From assembly GCA_045656145.1 (NCBI GenBank), contig JAZOQP010000023.1:1-51054 (forward strand): a stretch of 51,054 nt of DNA, written 5' to 3'. The stretch is from SIG565 sp045656145. GTDB taxonomy: Bacteria; Bacillota; Clostridia; Oscillospirales; Acutalibacteraceae. Below are positions 5,938-15,151 of this stretch, one piece after another. Numbering within the stretch: the stretch's first letter is position 1; each line of letters opens with the position of its first letter. The notes under the pieces were generated by a model. It was not told the DNA's origin, searched no databases, and saw only the letters and a list, made by a program, of their open reading frames with translations. The translations under genes and the position numbers were made by a program.

Positions 5938-7371
5938 TTAATATGCTTTGCCCCAATAGAGCATTTTTGTAGCCTTTTTGCCGCAGCAAACGCAGGTATC
6001 ACCAATTTCTTCTTGCTCGAAAGGAATGCATCTTGAAGAAACGCCTGCCTTTTCTTTTAATGCCTCTTCACATTCGCGATCGCCACACCACATAGCCTTG
6101 ATAAATCCGGGTTTGTTATCTGCAATATCCTTTAATTCATCTAGGTTTTTAGCGGTATAGGTCATTTCATTTCTGCGATTGAGAGCCTTATTGTAAAGGC
6201 CATCTCGAACAGCCTTTAAGAGCTCTGGGATCTTTGTTTCGAGTTCATCGAGAGCAACTGTAATTTTCTCTCCATTATCGCGGCGAACTAAAACGCAGCA
6301 ACCGTTTTCAATATCTCTTGGACCTAACTCTAAGCGAAGCGGAACACCCTTCATTTCGTATTCAGCGAATTTCCAACCGGGAGATTGTTCGCTTGTGTCA
6401 ATCTTTACGCGGCAGAACTTCTTTAATTTCTCGGTAACTTCGAGTGCCTTTTCGGTAACGCCGGGTTTATGAGAAGCAATCGGAATAACAATTACCTGAA
6501 TAGGAGCTATATCTGGTGGGAGAACAAGACCGTTATCATCGCCGTGAGTCATAATAATAGCACCGATTAAGCGGGTTGAAACGCCCCAAGATGTCTGGAA
6601 GGGATAGGAAAGTTTATTTTCCTTATCGGTAAACTGAATATCAAATGCCCTTGCAAAACCATCTCCAAAGAAGTGGGAAGTGCCGCTTTGAAGAGCCTTG
6701 CCATCGTGCATCATAGCCTCAATTGTGTAGGTGTCTTCTGCTCCTGCAAAACGCTCTTTTTCAGTTTTAACACCTTTAATTACAGGGATTGCAAGATTTT
6801 CTTCGGCAAACTTTGCATAAACATTAAGCATTTGAATTGTTTCTTTTTGTGCCTCTTGAGCTGTAGCGTGAATTGTATGACCCTCTTGCCAATGGAATTC
6901 GCGGCTTCTTAAGAAAGGTCTTGTTGTCTTTTCCCAACGAACAACGCTGCACCACTGGTTGTAAAGCTTTGGTAGGTCGCGGTAAGACTGAATAATATTC
7001 TTATAATGGTCGCAGAAAAGGGTTTCCGAAGTTGGCCTTACGCATAATTTTTCTTCAAGCTTTTCATTGCCGCCGTGTGTTACCCAGGCAACCTCAGGAG
7101 CAAAGCCTTCAACATGGTCCTTTTCTTTTTGGAGAAGAGATTCCGGAATGAACATTGGCATAGATACATTTTCATGGCCTGTTTCTTTAAACATTCCATC
7201 TAAAATGCGCTGAATGTTTTCCCAAATTGCCCAACCATAGGGGCGGATAATCATACAGCCTTTAACCGATGAATAATCCATAAGCTCCGCTTTGGAAACA
7301 ACATCGGTATACCATTTTGCAAAATCTTCTTCCATAGAAGTAATTTCTTTAACTAATTTTTCTTTTGCCAT
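5938..7371 (-). CDS. proS: Prolyl-tRNA synthetase, short archaeal/eukaryote-like type (ProS-3)
   Basis: Class II aminoacyl-tRNA synthetase, 477 aa, charging tRNA-Pro. Seen are the class II core (GCMIIRPYGWAIWENIQ, RPTSETLFCDHY, WEKTTRPFLRSREFHWQEGH), the anticodon-binding domain (PIQVIVIPI region) and the C-terminal zinc-type domain with Cys residues around MWCGDRECEE and DTCVCCGK. It ends in the conserved LYWGKAY tail. The length and lack of a YbaK-like editing insertion separate it from the long bacterial ProS. It lies 52 nt downstream of aroC and is probably co-transcribed. I saw no T-box in that short gap. Confidence 0.95.
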   Translation of the reverse strand: MAKEKLVKEITSMEEDFAKWYTDVVSKAELMDYSSVKGCMIIRPYGWAIWENIQRILDGMFKETGHENVSMPMFIPESLLQKEKDHVEGFAPEVAWVTHGGNEKLEEKLCVRPTSETLFCDHYKNIIQSYRDLPKLYNQWCSVVRWEKTTRPFLRSREFHWQEGHTIHATAQEAQKETIQMLNVYAKFAEENLAIPVIKGVKTEKERFAGAEDTYTIEAMMHDGKALQSGTSHFFGDGFARAFDIQFTDKENKLSYPFQTSWGVSTRLIGAIIMTHGDDNGLVLPPDIAPIQVIVIPIASHKPGVTEKALEVTEKLKKFCRVKIDTSEQSPGWKFAEYEMKGVPLRLELGPRDIENGCCVLVRRDNGEKITVALDELETKIPELLKAVRDGLYNKALNRRNEMTYTAKNLDELKDIADNKPGFIKAMWCGDRECEEALKEKAGVSSRCIPFEQEEIGDTCVCCGKKATKMLYWGKAY

Positions 7372-7423
7372 TTTTTATCACCATCGCCTATTATATAATA
7401 AATATTAAACTTTTGCAACCATT

Positions 7424-8509
7424 TTATAATGCATTATCTTCGGAAAGCAACATTGTAACTGCAATTGCCACAGCCGCCTCAATAGCGGGGAGTGCTCTAG
7501 GCACTATGCAGGGGTCGTGCCTTCCGTTAATTTGAAGCATTGTATCTTCTTTGGAACTAAGGTCGACCGTTGCTTGAGGTTTGAAAATAGAAGGAGTAGG
7601 TTTCAGCGCCGCCTTAACTATAAGGGGCATACCTGTTGACATTCCACCAACAATTCCGCCGCAGTTGTTGGTTGCGGTAACAACCTTATCATCTTTAAAA
7701 TAATATGGGTCGTTAGCCTCGCTTCCAAGCAAATAGGAAAAATCAAATCCTGCGCCAAATGATACGCCTTTAACCGCAGGTACTGCATAAACAAGGCTTG
7801 AAATAACATTTTCAATGCCGCCAAACATATGGTTACCAATTCCTACGGGAAGACCTGTAACGGCAATTTCAACACAACCGCCAATGCTGTCGCCTTCTTT
7901 ACCAATATCAAGAATAAGCTCTCGCATTTGTTCTTTAGCATTGTCGCTTATGGTTGAAAAATATTTTGAAGAAAGATTTTCTAAAAGTGCCTCATCCACA
8001 GTTACGGGATTAAAACCAACATCATAAACTTCACCAATATTTAAAACGTGTCCGCCAATGGTTATTCCGCGTTTTTTAAGAATTTGCTTGCAAATAGCGC
8101 CAATTGCGGTGAGCGGGGCTGTAAGTCTGCCTGAAAAATGGCCGCTTCCGCGCATATCGGCTTCTCCTTTATACTTAACAAAAGCGGGGTAGTCGGCATG
8201 TGAAGGGCGGGGAGTAAATTTCAAATTATCATAATCGTCTGATTTGGTATTTGTATTTTTAATGATAAATTCAATATCGCCGTTAATGGCATCGCTTTCC
8301 AAGCCTGAAATAAATTCAACCTCATCCTTCTCTTTGCGCGGAGTTGCGGTTGAATCGTTTCCGGGTGCACGGCGCAGCATTTGAGTTTCAATTTCTTTTT
8401 GGTCTATAATTTCACCTGCGGGTAGCCCCGAAATTGAGCCTTTTAGGTATTCGCCATGGCTGGTCCCTTCAATTTTAATATGTATTTTATTTCCGAATTC
8501 AGATACCAA
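7424..8509 (-). CDS. aroC: Chorismate synthase
   Basis: FMN-dependent enzyme converting EPSP to chorismate, the last shared step of aromatic amino acid synthesis. Family motifs present include GTSHGEY near the N terminus, RRAPGNDSTATPRKE, RPSHADYPAFVKY, RGSGHFSGRLTAPLTAIGAI and NCGGIVGGMSTGMP. The start is best placed at the TTG at 8509, giving MVSEFGNKIHIKIEGTSHG: an AGGTGG ribosome binding site sits exactly 5 nt upstream and the residue spacing then fits other AroC proteins. A longer ORF from 8551 would add 14 Lys-rich residues with no ribosome binding site. Length from the TTG is 361 aa. It is upstream of proS and divergent from acpP. Confidence 0.95.
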   Translation of the reverse strand: MVSEFGNKIHIKIEGTSHGEYLKGSISGLPAGEIIDQKEIETQMLRRAPGNDSTATPRKEKDEVEFISGLESDAINGDIEFIIKNTNTKSDDYDNLKFTPRPSHADYPAFVKYKGEADMRGSGHFSGRLTAPLTAIGAICKQILKKRGITIGGHVLNIGEVYDVGFNPVTVDEALLENLSSKYFSTISDNAKEQMRELILDIGKEGDSIGGCVEIAVTGLPVGIGNHMFGGIENVISSLVYAVPAVKGVSFGAGFDFSYLLGSEANDPYYFKDDKVVTATNNCGGIVGGMSTGMPLIVKAALKPTPSIFKPQATVDLSSKEDTMLQINGRHDPCIVPRALPAIEAAVAIAVTMLLSEDNAL

Positions 8510-8544
8510 AATTACCACCTTTTTTGCTTTTTTAAAAAATTTAG

Positions 8545-8573
8545 TTGACAAATATGAGTTTTCACAATATTAT
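8545..8573 (+). promoter_or_regulatory. Promoter of acpP
   Basis: TTGACA (8545-8550), 17-bp spacer, TATTAT (8568-8573). The -35 box is perfect. A palindrome follows at the expected transcription start. Confidence 0.75.
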
Positions 8574-8582
8574 TTTAAGTAG

Positions 8583-8599
8583 GGTATACTAAATATACC
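8583..8599 (+). promoter_or_regulatory. Palindrome at the acpP transcription start, candidate operator
   Basis: GGTATA-ctaaa-TATACC, a perfect 6-5-6 dyad located 9 nt after the -10 box, where a repressor would block initiation. It does not match the FabT or FapR consensus closely, so the binding protein is unknown. Confidence 0.4.
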
Positions 8600-8646
8600 A
8601 CAAAATGCTGAGTATGTCTACAGCATAATATTTCGGAGGATTATTT

Positions 8647-8874
8647 ATGGTTTTTGAAAAAATTAAAGAATTATTAGCAGAACAGTTAGATGCTTCGGCA
8701 GACGATATGACTATGAGCACCGATATTGCTAACGATTTAGGCGCTGACAGTCTTGATGTTGTTGAATTACTTATGGCAATCGAAGATGAATTTGATATCG
8801 AAGTGCCTGATGATAAAATTGAAACTATCAAAACAATCGGCGACCTTGTAAAATATATCGAGGAAAACAACTAA
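8647..8874 (+). CDS. acpP: Acyl carrier protein
   Basis: 75-aa acidic four-helix carrier of fatty acid synthesis. Ser35 in the DLGADSLDVVEL motif receives the 4'-phosphopantetheine arm. The C-terminal helix region EDEFDIEVPDDKIETIKTIGDLVKYI is standard. The ribosome binding site is GGAGGA. It is a single-gene unit with its own strong promoter and terminator, away from fab genes; the usual neighbours (fabD, fabG, plsX, rnc) are not in this window. Confidence 0.96.
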   Translation: MVFEKIKELLAEQLDASADDMTMSTDIANDLGADSLDVVELLMAIEDEFDIEVPDDKIETIKTIGDLVKYIEENN

Positions 8875-8885
8875 TAAAAAGATTT

Positions 8886-8914
8886 AAGCGGACCTTTCAA
8901 GGTCCGCTTTTTTT
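8886..8914. terminator. Shared terminator between convergent acpP and pfkA
   Basis: AAGCGGACC/GGTCCGCTT stem around TTTCAA, followed by seven Ts (8908-8914). It lies between the two convergent stop codons. Confidence 0.85.
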
Positions 8915-8917
8915 ATT

Positions 8918-9886
8918 TTAGATAGAAATATCATTAAGCATTTCGTAAGACTGAACATCGAACTCTTTCTTCATGTTAAGCGCTTCGTAAATATCATAAT
9001 TTACAATATGGTTATTTTGGAAGGCAACAACGCGGTTGCCAATGCCCTGCATTAAGAGGTTAACTGCAGCGTGTCCCATTTGGCTTGCCATAACTCTATC
9101 TCTAACCGAGGGCCTGCCGCCACGCTGAACATGGCCTAAAATTGTGGCACGGCTTTCAATGCCTGTTGCTTTTTCAATTTCTTCGGCAATATCGGTAACC
9201 TTACCAACGCCTTCGGCAACAACTATTATAAAGTGCTTCTTGCCTGTAGCTTTGGTTCTTTCGATTTTATCGAGAATATCTTTCTTTAAATCGAATTCAA
9301 TTTCAGGAACTAAAACTGCGGTAGCGCCAACAGCAATAGCGGTGTGAAGCGCTAACCAACCTGCGCCTCTACCCATAACCTCAACAACGCTGCAACGTTC
9401 GTGAGACTGGGTTGTATCGCGAAGTCTGTCAACCATCTGAACAACGGTGTTCATAGCTGTATCGAAACCGATGGTATATTCGGTGCAGGTAATATCATTA
9501 TCAATTGTGCCGGGCACACCAACGCAGGGGATACCATGTAAAGATAAATCGCGAGCGCCTCTGAAAGAGCCATCGCCACCAATAACTACAATTCCTTCAA
9601 TGCCGTGCTTTTTGCAGTTTTCAACGGCCAACTGAATGCCTTCCTCGGTTTTGAATTTCGGGCTTCTTGCGGTGTAAAGCATGGTGCCTCCGCGATGAAT
9701 AATTTCAGATACCGAGCGGATATCCATATCAATTATTTCGCCCTCAATAAGACCATTATAGCCGCGCATAATTCCTTTAACATTAAGACCGTTTGAAATA
9801 GCGGTTCTTACAACTGAACGCACAGCCGCGTTCATACCCGGAGCATCGCCTCCGCTTGTTAATACGCCAATGGTTTTTATATTCAT
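8918..9886 (-). CDS. pfkA: ATP-dependent 6-phosphofructokinase
   Basis: 322-aa glycolytic enzyme phosphorylating fructose 6-phosphate. Motifs: ATP-binding TSGGDAPGMNAA (residues 10-21), GGDGSFRGA, catalytic TIDNDI, MGRGAGWLAL and the sugar-binding GHVQRGGRPS. The GGDGS glycine after GGD indicates the ATP-dependent, not the PPi-dependent, class. It is the last gene of the hprK-dnaE string, 52 nt after dnaE. It is read toward acpP and ends at a shared terminator. Confidence 0.97.
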   Translation of the reverse strand: MNIKTIGVLTSGGDAPGMNAAVRSVVRTAISNGLNVKGIMRGYNGLIEGEIIDMDIRSVSEIIHRGGTMLYTARSPKFKTEEGIQLAVENCKKHGIEGIVVIGGDGSFRGARDLSLHGIPCVGVPGTIDNDITCTEYTIGFDTAMNTVVQMVDRLRDTTQSHERCSVVEVMGRGAGWLALHTAIAVGATAVLVPEIEFDLKKDILDKIERTKATGKKHFIIVVAEGVGKVTDIAEEIEKATGIESRATILGHVQRGGRPSVRDRVMASQMGHAAVNLLMQGIGNRVVAFQNNHIVNYDIYEALNMKKEFDVQSYEMLNDISI

Positions 9887-9938
9887 TTATGTCAACTCCA
9901 ATAAACAATTTCAATTTAGTATTATACAACAGTTTACA

Positions 9939-12900
9939 TCAATTTTCAACAGGTTTTACATTATTTTTTCCAACAATTTCTGAAATTTCGCTTAAAAATA
10001 GGGTAGTTACATTAATTTTTAGGTTTTCGGGAGCCATTAATTGCTTTTTTGAATCCTCACAATATATTATTACCTGAACATTTCCTTTGTGTTTAGGCAA
10101 AACATTTAAAACCTTAGAAAACTCTTCAGAGTTTTTTGAAGGAACCTTAATGAAAACCTTTTGATAGGTGGGGGGAGTTTTTAAAGCGTTTTCTGATATA
10201 GAAACTATTTTCTCGCAGATAAGCTCTGTTTCTCTATCTTCCTGCTCGGAAACCCTACCCGAAATTATAACAACATTTTCTTCATTTATTAAATTTCGAT
10301 AAAAGTTATAGGCGGTATCAAAGGCGGTAACGGGTAACACGCCCGTTTTATCCTCAGCAAAAAATGAGGCAATAACCTTTCCGCTTTTAAGGGTTTTTAC
10401 TTTAATTGTGCTTAAAAGTGCAACCAAGGTTATGCGAGAGCCATCCTTTATTTTACCCGAATTTATATCCGAAATTTTGATTTTGGAAACAGTTTTTGCA
10501 AAATTTTCATATTCATCGAGCAGATGGCCTGTAAGATAAAGCCCTGTTGATTGCTTTTCAAGGCTTAGTTTTTCTTTTTTTGACATTTCGGGAACAAACG
10601 GAATTTTAAAATCATTTTCGGATTCATTCCCGAAAAGATTGAATTGACCGGCGGCGGAAAATTTCTTTTCATTTTCGGCAGCCGATAAAACCGAATCTAT
10701 GGAATAAAGCATCATTTTTCTGGTTTTTTCAAGCGAATCAAGAGCGCCGCTTTTAATTAAAGATTCGAGAGCTTTCCTATTGAATTCGCGGGAATAAAGG
10801 CGAGATACAAAGTTATAAAGGCTTGTATATCTGCCACCGTTTTCGCGCTCACTTATTATTTTTGAAATAACTCCCGCTCCTAAATTTTTAATAGCTAAAA
10901 GGCCGTAACGAATGTTTTTATCCTTTGCAATAAAGTTTTCAAAACTTTCATTAACATCGGGTGGAAGTATTGTTATTCCAAGGCGCTTGCATTCATTTGA
11001 ATATTCTGCAACCTTTCCTGAGGAATCAATAACACTTGAAAATAGGCTGGCTAAATATTCGGCAGGGTAATGGCATTTAAGATATGCGGTTCTGTAAGAA
11101 ACCAAGGAATAGGCTGCGGCATGTCCTTTATTAAAAGCATAGGAGGCAAAGGAGGACATTTCTCCGAATATTTTTTCGGCAACCTCTTTTTCTATTCCGT
11201 TATTTACTGCACCCTTGCATATAACATTGCCGTTTTCATCCTTTGCGCCATAAAGAAAAACATTGCGCTCCTTTTCCATAACATCAAGTTTTTTCTTACT
11301 CATAGCGCGGCGCACAATGTCGGCTCTTCCCAGAGAATATCCCGCAAGGCTTCGGCAAATCTGCATAACCTGTTCTTGATAAACAATGCACCCATAGGTT
11401 ACCTTGAGTATTGGCTCAAGAGAGGGGTGAAGATATTTTATATTATTAGGATTGTGGCGGTTATGAATATATTTTGGAATTGAGTCCATAGGACCCGGTC
11501 TGTAAAGAGCAATAATAGCAATAAGGTCTTCGAGTGTTGTGGGGATAAATTGCCTTAAAACCTTTTTCATACCTTCCGATTCAAACTGAAAAACGCCATC
11601 GGTATAACCGTTTGCCATATCGCGCATGGTTGATGGGTCATCGAGTGGTATTTTTTCAATATCAAAATCGGGGTTTTTGCACCTTATAGCCTTTTCGGTT
11701 TCATCAATAATCGTTATATTTCGAAGACCTAAAAAGTCCATTTTAAGAAGACCTAATTCATCTAAAGCGGTCATTGTGTATTGAGTAACTACCGCTTCGT
11801 CATTTAAGGAAAGGGGAACGTACTCGGCAATTGGCTTGTCCGAAATAACAACACCTGCCGCATGGGTTGAAGCGTTTCTAGGAGTCCCTTCGAGCTTTAT
11901 AGCCATATCAACAACCGCTTTTAAATTCAAATCGGTGTCGTACATCATTTTTAATTCAGGAACCCTTTTTAAAGCGGCGGGAATGGTTATTTTGAGTTCT
12001 TGCGGAATTAACTTTGCCGCCTTATCGCAAACGGCGGCAGATAAATTCATAACCCTGCCAACATCGCGGATGGCAGCCCTTGCCGCCATTGTGCCAAATG
12101 TAACAATTTGAGCAACATGGTCTTCTTTATATTTGTTTATAACATAATCAATAACTTTCTGACGGTTAACAAAGCAAAAATCTATGTCAAAATCGGGCAT
12201 GGATACTCTTTCAGGGTTTAAAAATCTTTCAAAAAGAAGATTATATTTAATTGGGTCAATTCCCGTAATTCCAATGCAGTAAGCAACCAAACTTGCGGCG
12301 CCGCTACCACGACCTGGGCCTACGGGAATGCCATTATTTTTAGCATAATTAACAAAATCGGCCACTATTAAAAAGTAGTCAACATATCCCATATTTTCTA
12401 TAGTCGATAGTTCGTAATTAAGGCGCTCTATGGCTTCACTTGGTGGGTTTTCGCCATAATTTTTATATAATCCTTTTTCGGCTAAGTCCCTTAAATAAAG
12501 GCTGTGGTCTCTATCTCCTATATCAAAATAGGGGAGCTTTATATTACCAAATTCAAATTGAAAATTACATTTATCGGCAATTTTTTCGGTGTTTGAAACA
12601 GCTTCCGGTACCGATTTAAATAAAGAGAGCATTTCCTCTTCGGTTTTTAAATAAAACTCATTGGTTTTGAATTCAAGTGTATCTTCATCGCCGAGTTTTT
12701 TACCCGTTTGAATGCATAGCAAAACCTTATGCGCTTCGCTATCATCCTTTTCAATATAGTGAACATCGTTTGTGGCAACAAGCGGAATGTTTTTTTCTTT
12801 GGAAAGTTTTATTAAATCGGGTAAAATCTGCTTTTGCTCAAATAATCCGTGGTCTTGAATTTCAATATAAAAATCATCCTTGAAAACCAATTTATAAAAA

Positions 12901-13376
12901 TCGGCGAGTTCCTTTGCTTTGGCATAATCATTATTTAATAGAGCTTTTGGAATTTCTCCCGCAAGACAGCCTGATAAGCAAACAAGGCCCTCGGAATATT
13001 TTTTTAGTAGTTCTTTATCCACTCGCGGCTTGGAATAAAAGCCTTCTGTAAAGCCCAAGGAAACTAATTTTATAAGATTTTTATAACCTGTTTCGTCTTT
13101 GCAAAGAAGGCAAAGATGGGAATAGTTACTGTCATAAAATTTTTCTTTTTGGGTGCAAAGTCTTGGAGCTACATACACTTCACAACCGATTATAGCCTTT
13201 ACTCCTGCCTTTTTAGCATATTTATAAAATTCAACGGCGCCATACATAACGCCGTGGTCGGTAATTGCTATTGCGTTTTGTCCCTTTTCTTTTGCAGCAT
13301 CAATAAGCCGCTCGATGCGGCAGCAACCGTCAAGCAGGCTGTATTCGGTATGAGTGTGCAAATGGACAAAACCCAT
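9939..13376 (-). CDS. dnaE: DNA polymerase III alpha subunit DnaE
   Basis: 1145-aa C-family replicative polymerase. An N-terminal PHP domain opens with FVHLHTHTEYSLLDG and continues AITDHGVMYGAVEFY. The catalytic core contains GPGRGSGAASLVAYCIGIT and the acidic triad segment MPDFDIDFCF. The tandem helix-hairpin-helix region and C-terminal OB fold follow (ITLVALLSTIKVKTLKSGK, MAFFxxD-like). In Firmicutes DnaE works beside PolC, which is not in this window. Its ATG lies 2 nt after the whiA stop, with the ribosome binding site AAAGGA inside the whiA 3' end, so the two genes are tightly coupled. Confidence 0.97.
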   Translation of the reverse strand: MGFVHLHTHTEYSLLDGCCRIERLIDAAKEKGQNAIAITDHGVMYGAVEFYKYAKKAGVKAIIGCEVYVAPRLCTQKEKFYDSNYSHLCLLCKDETGYKNLIKLVSLGFTEGFYSKPRVDKELLKKYSEGLVCLSGCLAGEIPKALLNNDYAKAKELADFYKLVFKDDFYIEIQDHGLFEQKQILPDLIKLSKEKNIPLVATNDVHYIEKDDSEAHKVLLCIQTGKKLGDEDTLEFKTNEFYLKTEEEMLSLFKSVPEAVSNTEKIADKCNFQFEFGNIKLPYFDIGDRDHSLYLRDLAEKGLYKNYGENPPSEAIERLNYELSTIENMGYVDYFLIVADFVNYAKNNGIPVGPGRGSGAASLVAYCIGITGIDPIKYNLLFERFLNPERVSMPDFDIDFCFVNRQKVIDYVINKYKEDHVAQIVTFGTMAARAAIRDVGRVMNLSAAVCDKAAKLIPQELKITIPAALKRVPELKMMYDTDLNLKAVVDMAIKLEGTPRNASTHAAGVVISDKPIAEYVPLSLNDEAVVTQYTMTALDELGLLKMDFLGLRNITIIDETEKAIRCKNPDFDIEKIPLDDPSTMRDMANGYTDGVFQFESEGMKKVLRQFIPTTLEDLIAIIALYRPGPMDSIPKYIHNRHNPNNIKYLHPSLEPILKVTYGCIVYQEQVMQICRSLAGYSLGRADIVRRAMSKKKLDVMEKERNVFLYGAKDENGNVICKGAVNNGIEKEVAEKIFGEMSSFASYAFNKGHAAAYSLVSYRTAYLKCHYPAEYLASLFSSVIDSSGKVAEYSNECKRLGITILPPDVNESFENFIAKDKNIRYGLLAIKNLGAGVISKIISERENGGRYTSLYNFVSRLYSREFNRKALESLIKSGALDSLEKTRKMMLYSIDSVLSAAENEKKFSAAGQFNLFGNESENDFKIPFVPEMSKKEKLSLEKQSTGLYLTGHLLDEYENFAKTVSKIKISDINSGKIKDGSRITLVALLSTIKVKTLKSGKVIASFFAEDKTGVLPVTAFDTAYNFYRNLINEENVVIISGRVSEQEDRETELICEKIVSISENALKTPPTYQKVFIKVPSKNSEEFSKVLNVLPKHKGNVQVIIYCEDSKKQLMAPENLKINVTTLFLSEISEIVGKNNVKPVEN

Positions 13377-13378
13377 AA

Positions 13379-14284
13379 TTATTTTCCTTTCTTTTGTTCT
13401 TCAGCTATTTCAACAATTTTTCTAAGCCTGTGATTTAATCCCGAGCGGGTAATGGGAGCATCGGATATTTTGCAGAGCTCAGATAATGGAGCATAGGGGT
13501 TGTTAAGGCGCAAATTTGCGGCATACTGCAGTTCTTCGGTAAGCAATGAAAATTTATCCGAATTAATTAAAAATTCTATAGCCGAGCGTTGCTCTAGTGA
13601 AGCATTAACAACCTTTGAAGTGTTAGCATCTTCGAAGTTTCCCTTGCGGTTTAATTTTGAGCGAAAATCTTTAATAACGCGCGTATCCATAACCTGAAGA
13701 CTAAGAGTAGCCGCACCTATGAGTGTTAAAAAGTCTTCAACGCGTTCGCTTCGCTTTATGTATATATAGTTGGTAAGATTTTTTAGGGTTATTCTCGGTT
13801 CTAATTCTTTTTTATAGAGCAAATCGAAAACGCTGTAAGCTAAATCGGGATTTTTAACACGCAGGTCAATTCGGTATTCGCGTTCGGGGTCTGCGGCCTG
13901 TCCGCAGGATAAAAACATTCCCCTTAAAAATGCATTTTTGCAACAGTCCTTTTTAAGTAAATCGTGGTTAATATAGGTGTTTGGAGAATCAATGTTTAAA
14001 TTCAGGCGATTAATAATATTAAGTCTATCGCTTTTATTTCCAACAAATACCTTATAGGTGGTTTTTTTACCACTGCTTATAAGGGTTGTAACGGTGGCTC
14101 CAAACAGGCGGTGTATTAAATGAGAATAACGTGAAGCTACCTTTTCATTATCGGTAAGCAATGAGATTTTTAGGGTAGAAAAAGACTGCCCGAATAGCAT
14201 AAAGGCGTAACATTCCGCCATTTTGCAACATTCAGACTGTCTTAATTCGCATAATTGAGTTTTCAAATCTCTTGAAAATGACAT
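13379..14284 (-). CDS. whiA: DNA-binding protein WhiA
   Basis: 301-aa protein with an N-terminal LAGLIDADG-like domain (SFSRDLKTQLCELRQSECCKMAECYAF, FLRGMFLSCGQAADPEREY) and a C-terminal helix-turn-helix (NNPYAPLSELCKISDAPITRSGLNHRLRK is split here into its two halves by eye). WhiA is a chromosome-associated regulator: sporulation in actinomycetes, division and chromosome segregation in Bacillus. It is always next to rapZ in Firmicutes, as here (11 nt gap), and upstream of dnaE. Confidence 0.95.
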   Translation of the reverse strand: MSFSRDLKTQLCELRQSECCKMAECYAFMLFGQSFSTLKISLLTDNEKVASRYSHLIHRLFGATVTTLISSGKKTTYKVFVGNKSDRLNIINRLNLNIDSPNTYINHDLLKKDCCKNAFLRGMFLSCGQAADPEREYRIDLRVKNPDLAYSVFDLLYKKELEPRITLKNLTNYIYIKRSERVEDFLTLIGAATLSLQVMDTRVIKDFRSKLNRKGNFEDANTSKVVNASLEQRSAIEFLINSDKFSLLTEELQYAANLRLNNPYAPLSELCKISDAPITRSGLNHRLRKIVEIAEEQKKGK

Positions 14285-14295
14285 AGTTTTCTCCG

Positions 14296-15147
14296 TTAAT
14301 TTCTGGAAATATCTCTATGAACTGTTATTGAGGATATATTGTTTTCGTTTAGTTTATTGTTTAAATATTCCGCAAAGGTAACCGAGCGGTGTTTTCCTCC
14401 CGTGCAACCAAAAGCCACAACTAGCTGACTTTTGCCCTCCTTTAAATAAAGGGGGAGGAGGAAAGAAATAAGTTCATATATTTTATCGAATAATTGAGCG
14501 CTTTCGGTAGAATTCATAACAAAATCCTGAACAGCTTTATCCTTGCCTGTAAGACTTTTAAGTTCTTTTATATAAAAAGGATTTGGTAAACATCTTACAT
14601 CAAAAACCAAATCGGCATCGCTTGGAACTCCGTATTTAAAGCCGAAAGATTCGCATTGAACCGAAATGTTTTCCGAAATTTCTGAGAATATTCCGCTTAA
14701 ACGCTCTTTAAATTGCGAAAGGGAAAGCACCGAAGTGTCAATAACAAAATCGGAAATATCGCGCACTTTTTCGAGCATATTTTGCTCTAAATTAACGGCT
14801 TCAGATATGGTTAAATTATTCTTTGAAGCCAGAGGATGAACGCGGCGATTTTCTTTGTAGCGGCGAATTAAAACATCCTCTTTAGCCGTTAAAAAGAGAA
14901 TTTTATATTCTATGTTTTCCTTTTTTAAGCGTGCAAGAACGTCAATAATATCCTTAAAAAGTTCCCCGCCTCTGATATCGGTTACAATGGCAAGTTTACT
15001 GAAGGTTTCGCGGTTTAAAAGTTCAACGAAGTGAGGGATAATAAGGGGTGGCACATTGTCCACACAATAGTATCCCGTATCTTCTAAAACATTTGCGGCC
15101 TGAGATTTTCCCGCGCCCGACATACCTGTTACTATAAGTAATTCCAT
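14296..15147 (-). CDS. rapZ: RapZ/YvcJ family nucleotide-binding protein
   Basis: P-loop protein with Walker A GMSGAGKS (residues 8-15) and the C-terminal domain that in enterobacteria binds sRNA and senses glucosamine 6-phosphate (VFDVRCLPNPFYIKELKSLTG, FGCTGGKHRSVTFAEYL). In Firmicutes the homologue YvcJ hydrolyses nucleotides and its role is less clear. The start is the ATG at 15147, giving MELLIVTG at the normal family N terminus; the longer frame from 15186 would overlap murB. It lies 4 nt after the murB stop. Confidence 0.94.
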   Translation of the reverse strand: MELLIVTGMSGAGKSQAANVLEDTGYYCVDNVPPLIIPHFVELLNRETFSKLAIVTDIRGGELFKDIIDVLARLKKENIEYKILFLTAKEDVLIRRYKENRRVHPLASKNNLTISEAVNLEQNMLEKVRDISDFVIDTSVLSLSQFKERLSGIFSEISENISVQCESFGFKYGVPSDADLVFDVRCLPNPFYIKELKSLTGKDKAVQDFVMNSTESAQLFDKIYELISFLLPLYLKEGKSQLVVAFGCTGGKHRSVTFAEYLNNKLNENNISSITVHRDISRN

Positions 15148-15151
15148 AAAC

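Noticed and set aside
5938..7423. T-box riboswitch in front of proS
   Set aside because: Only 52 nt separate aroC and proS; no T-box sequence, specifier stem or antiterminator is visible.
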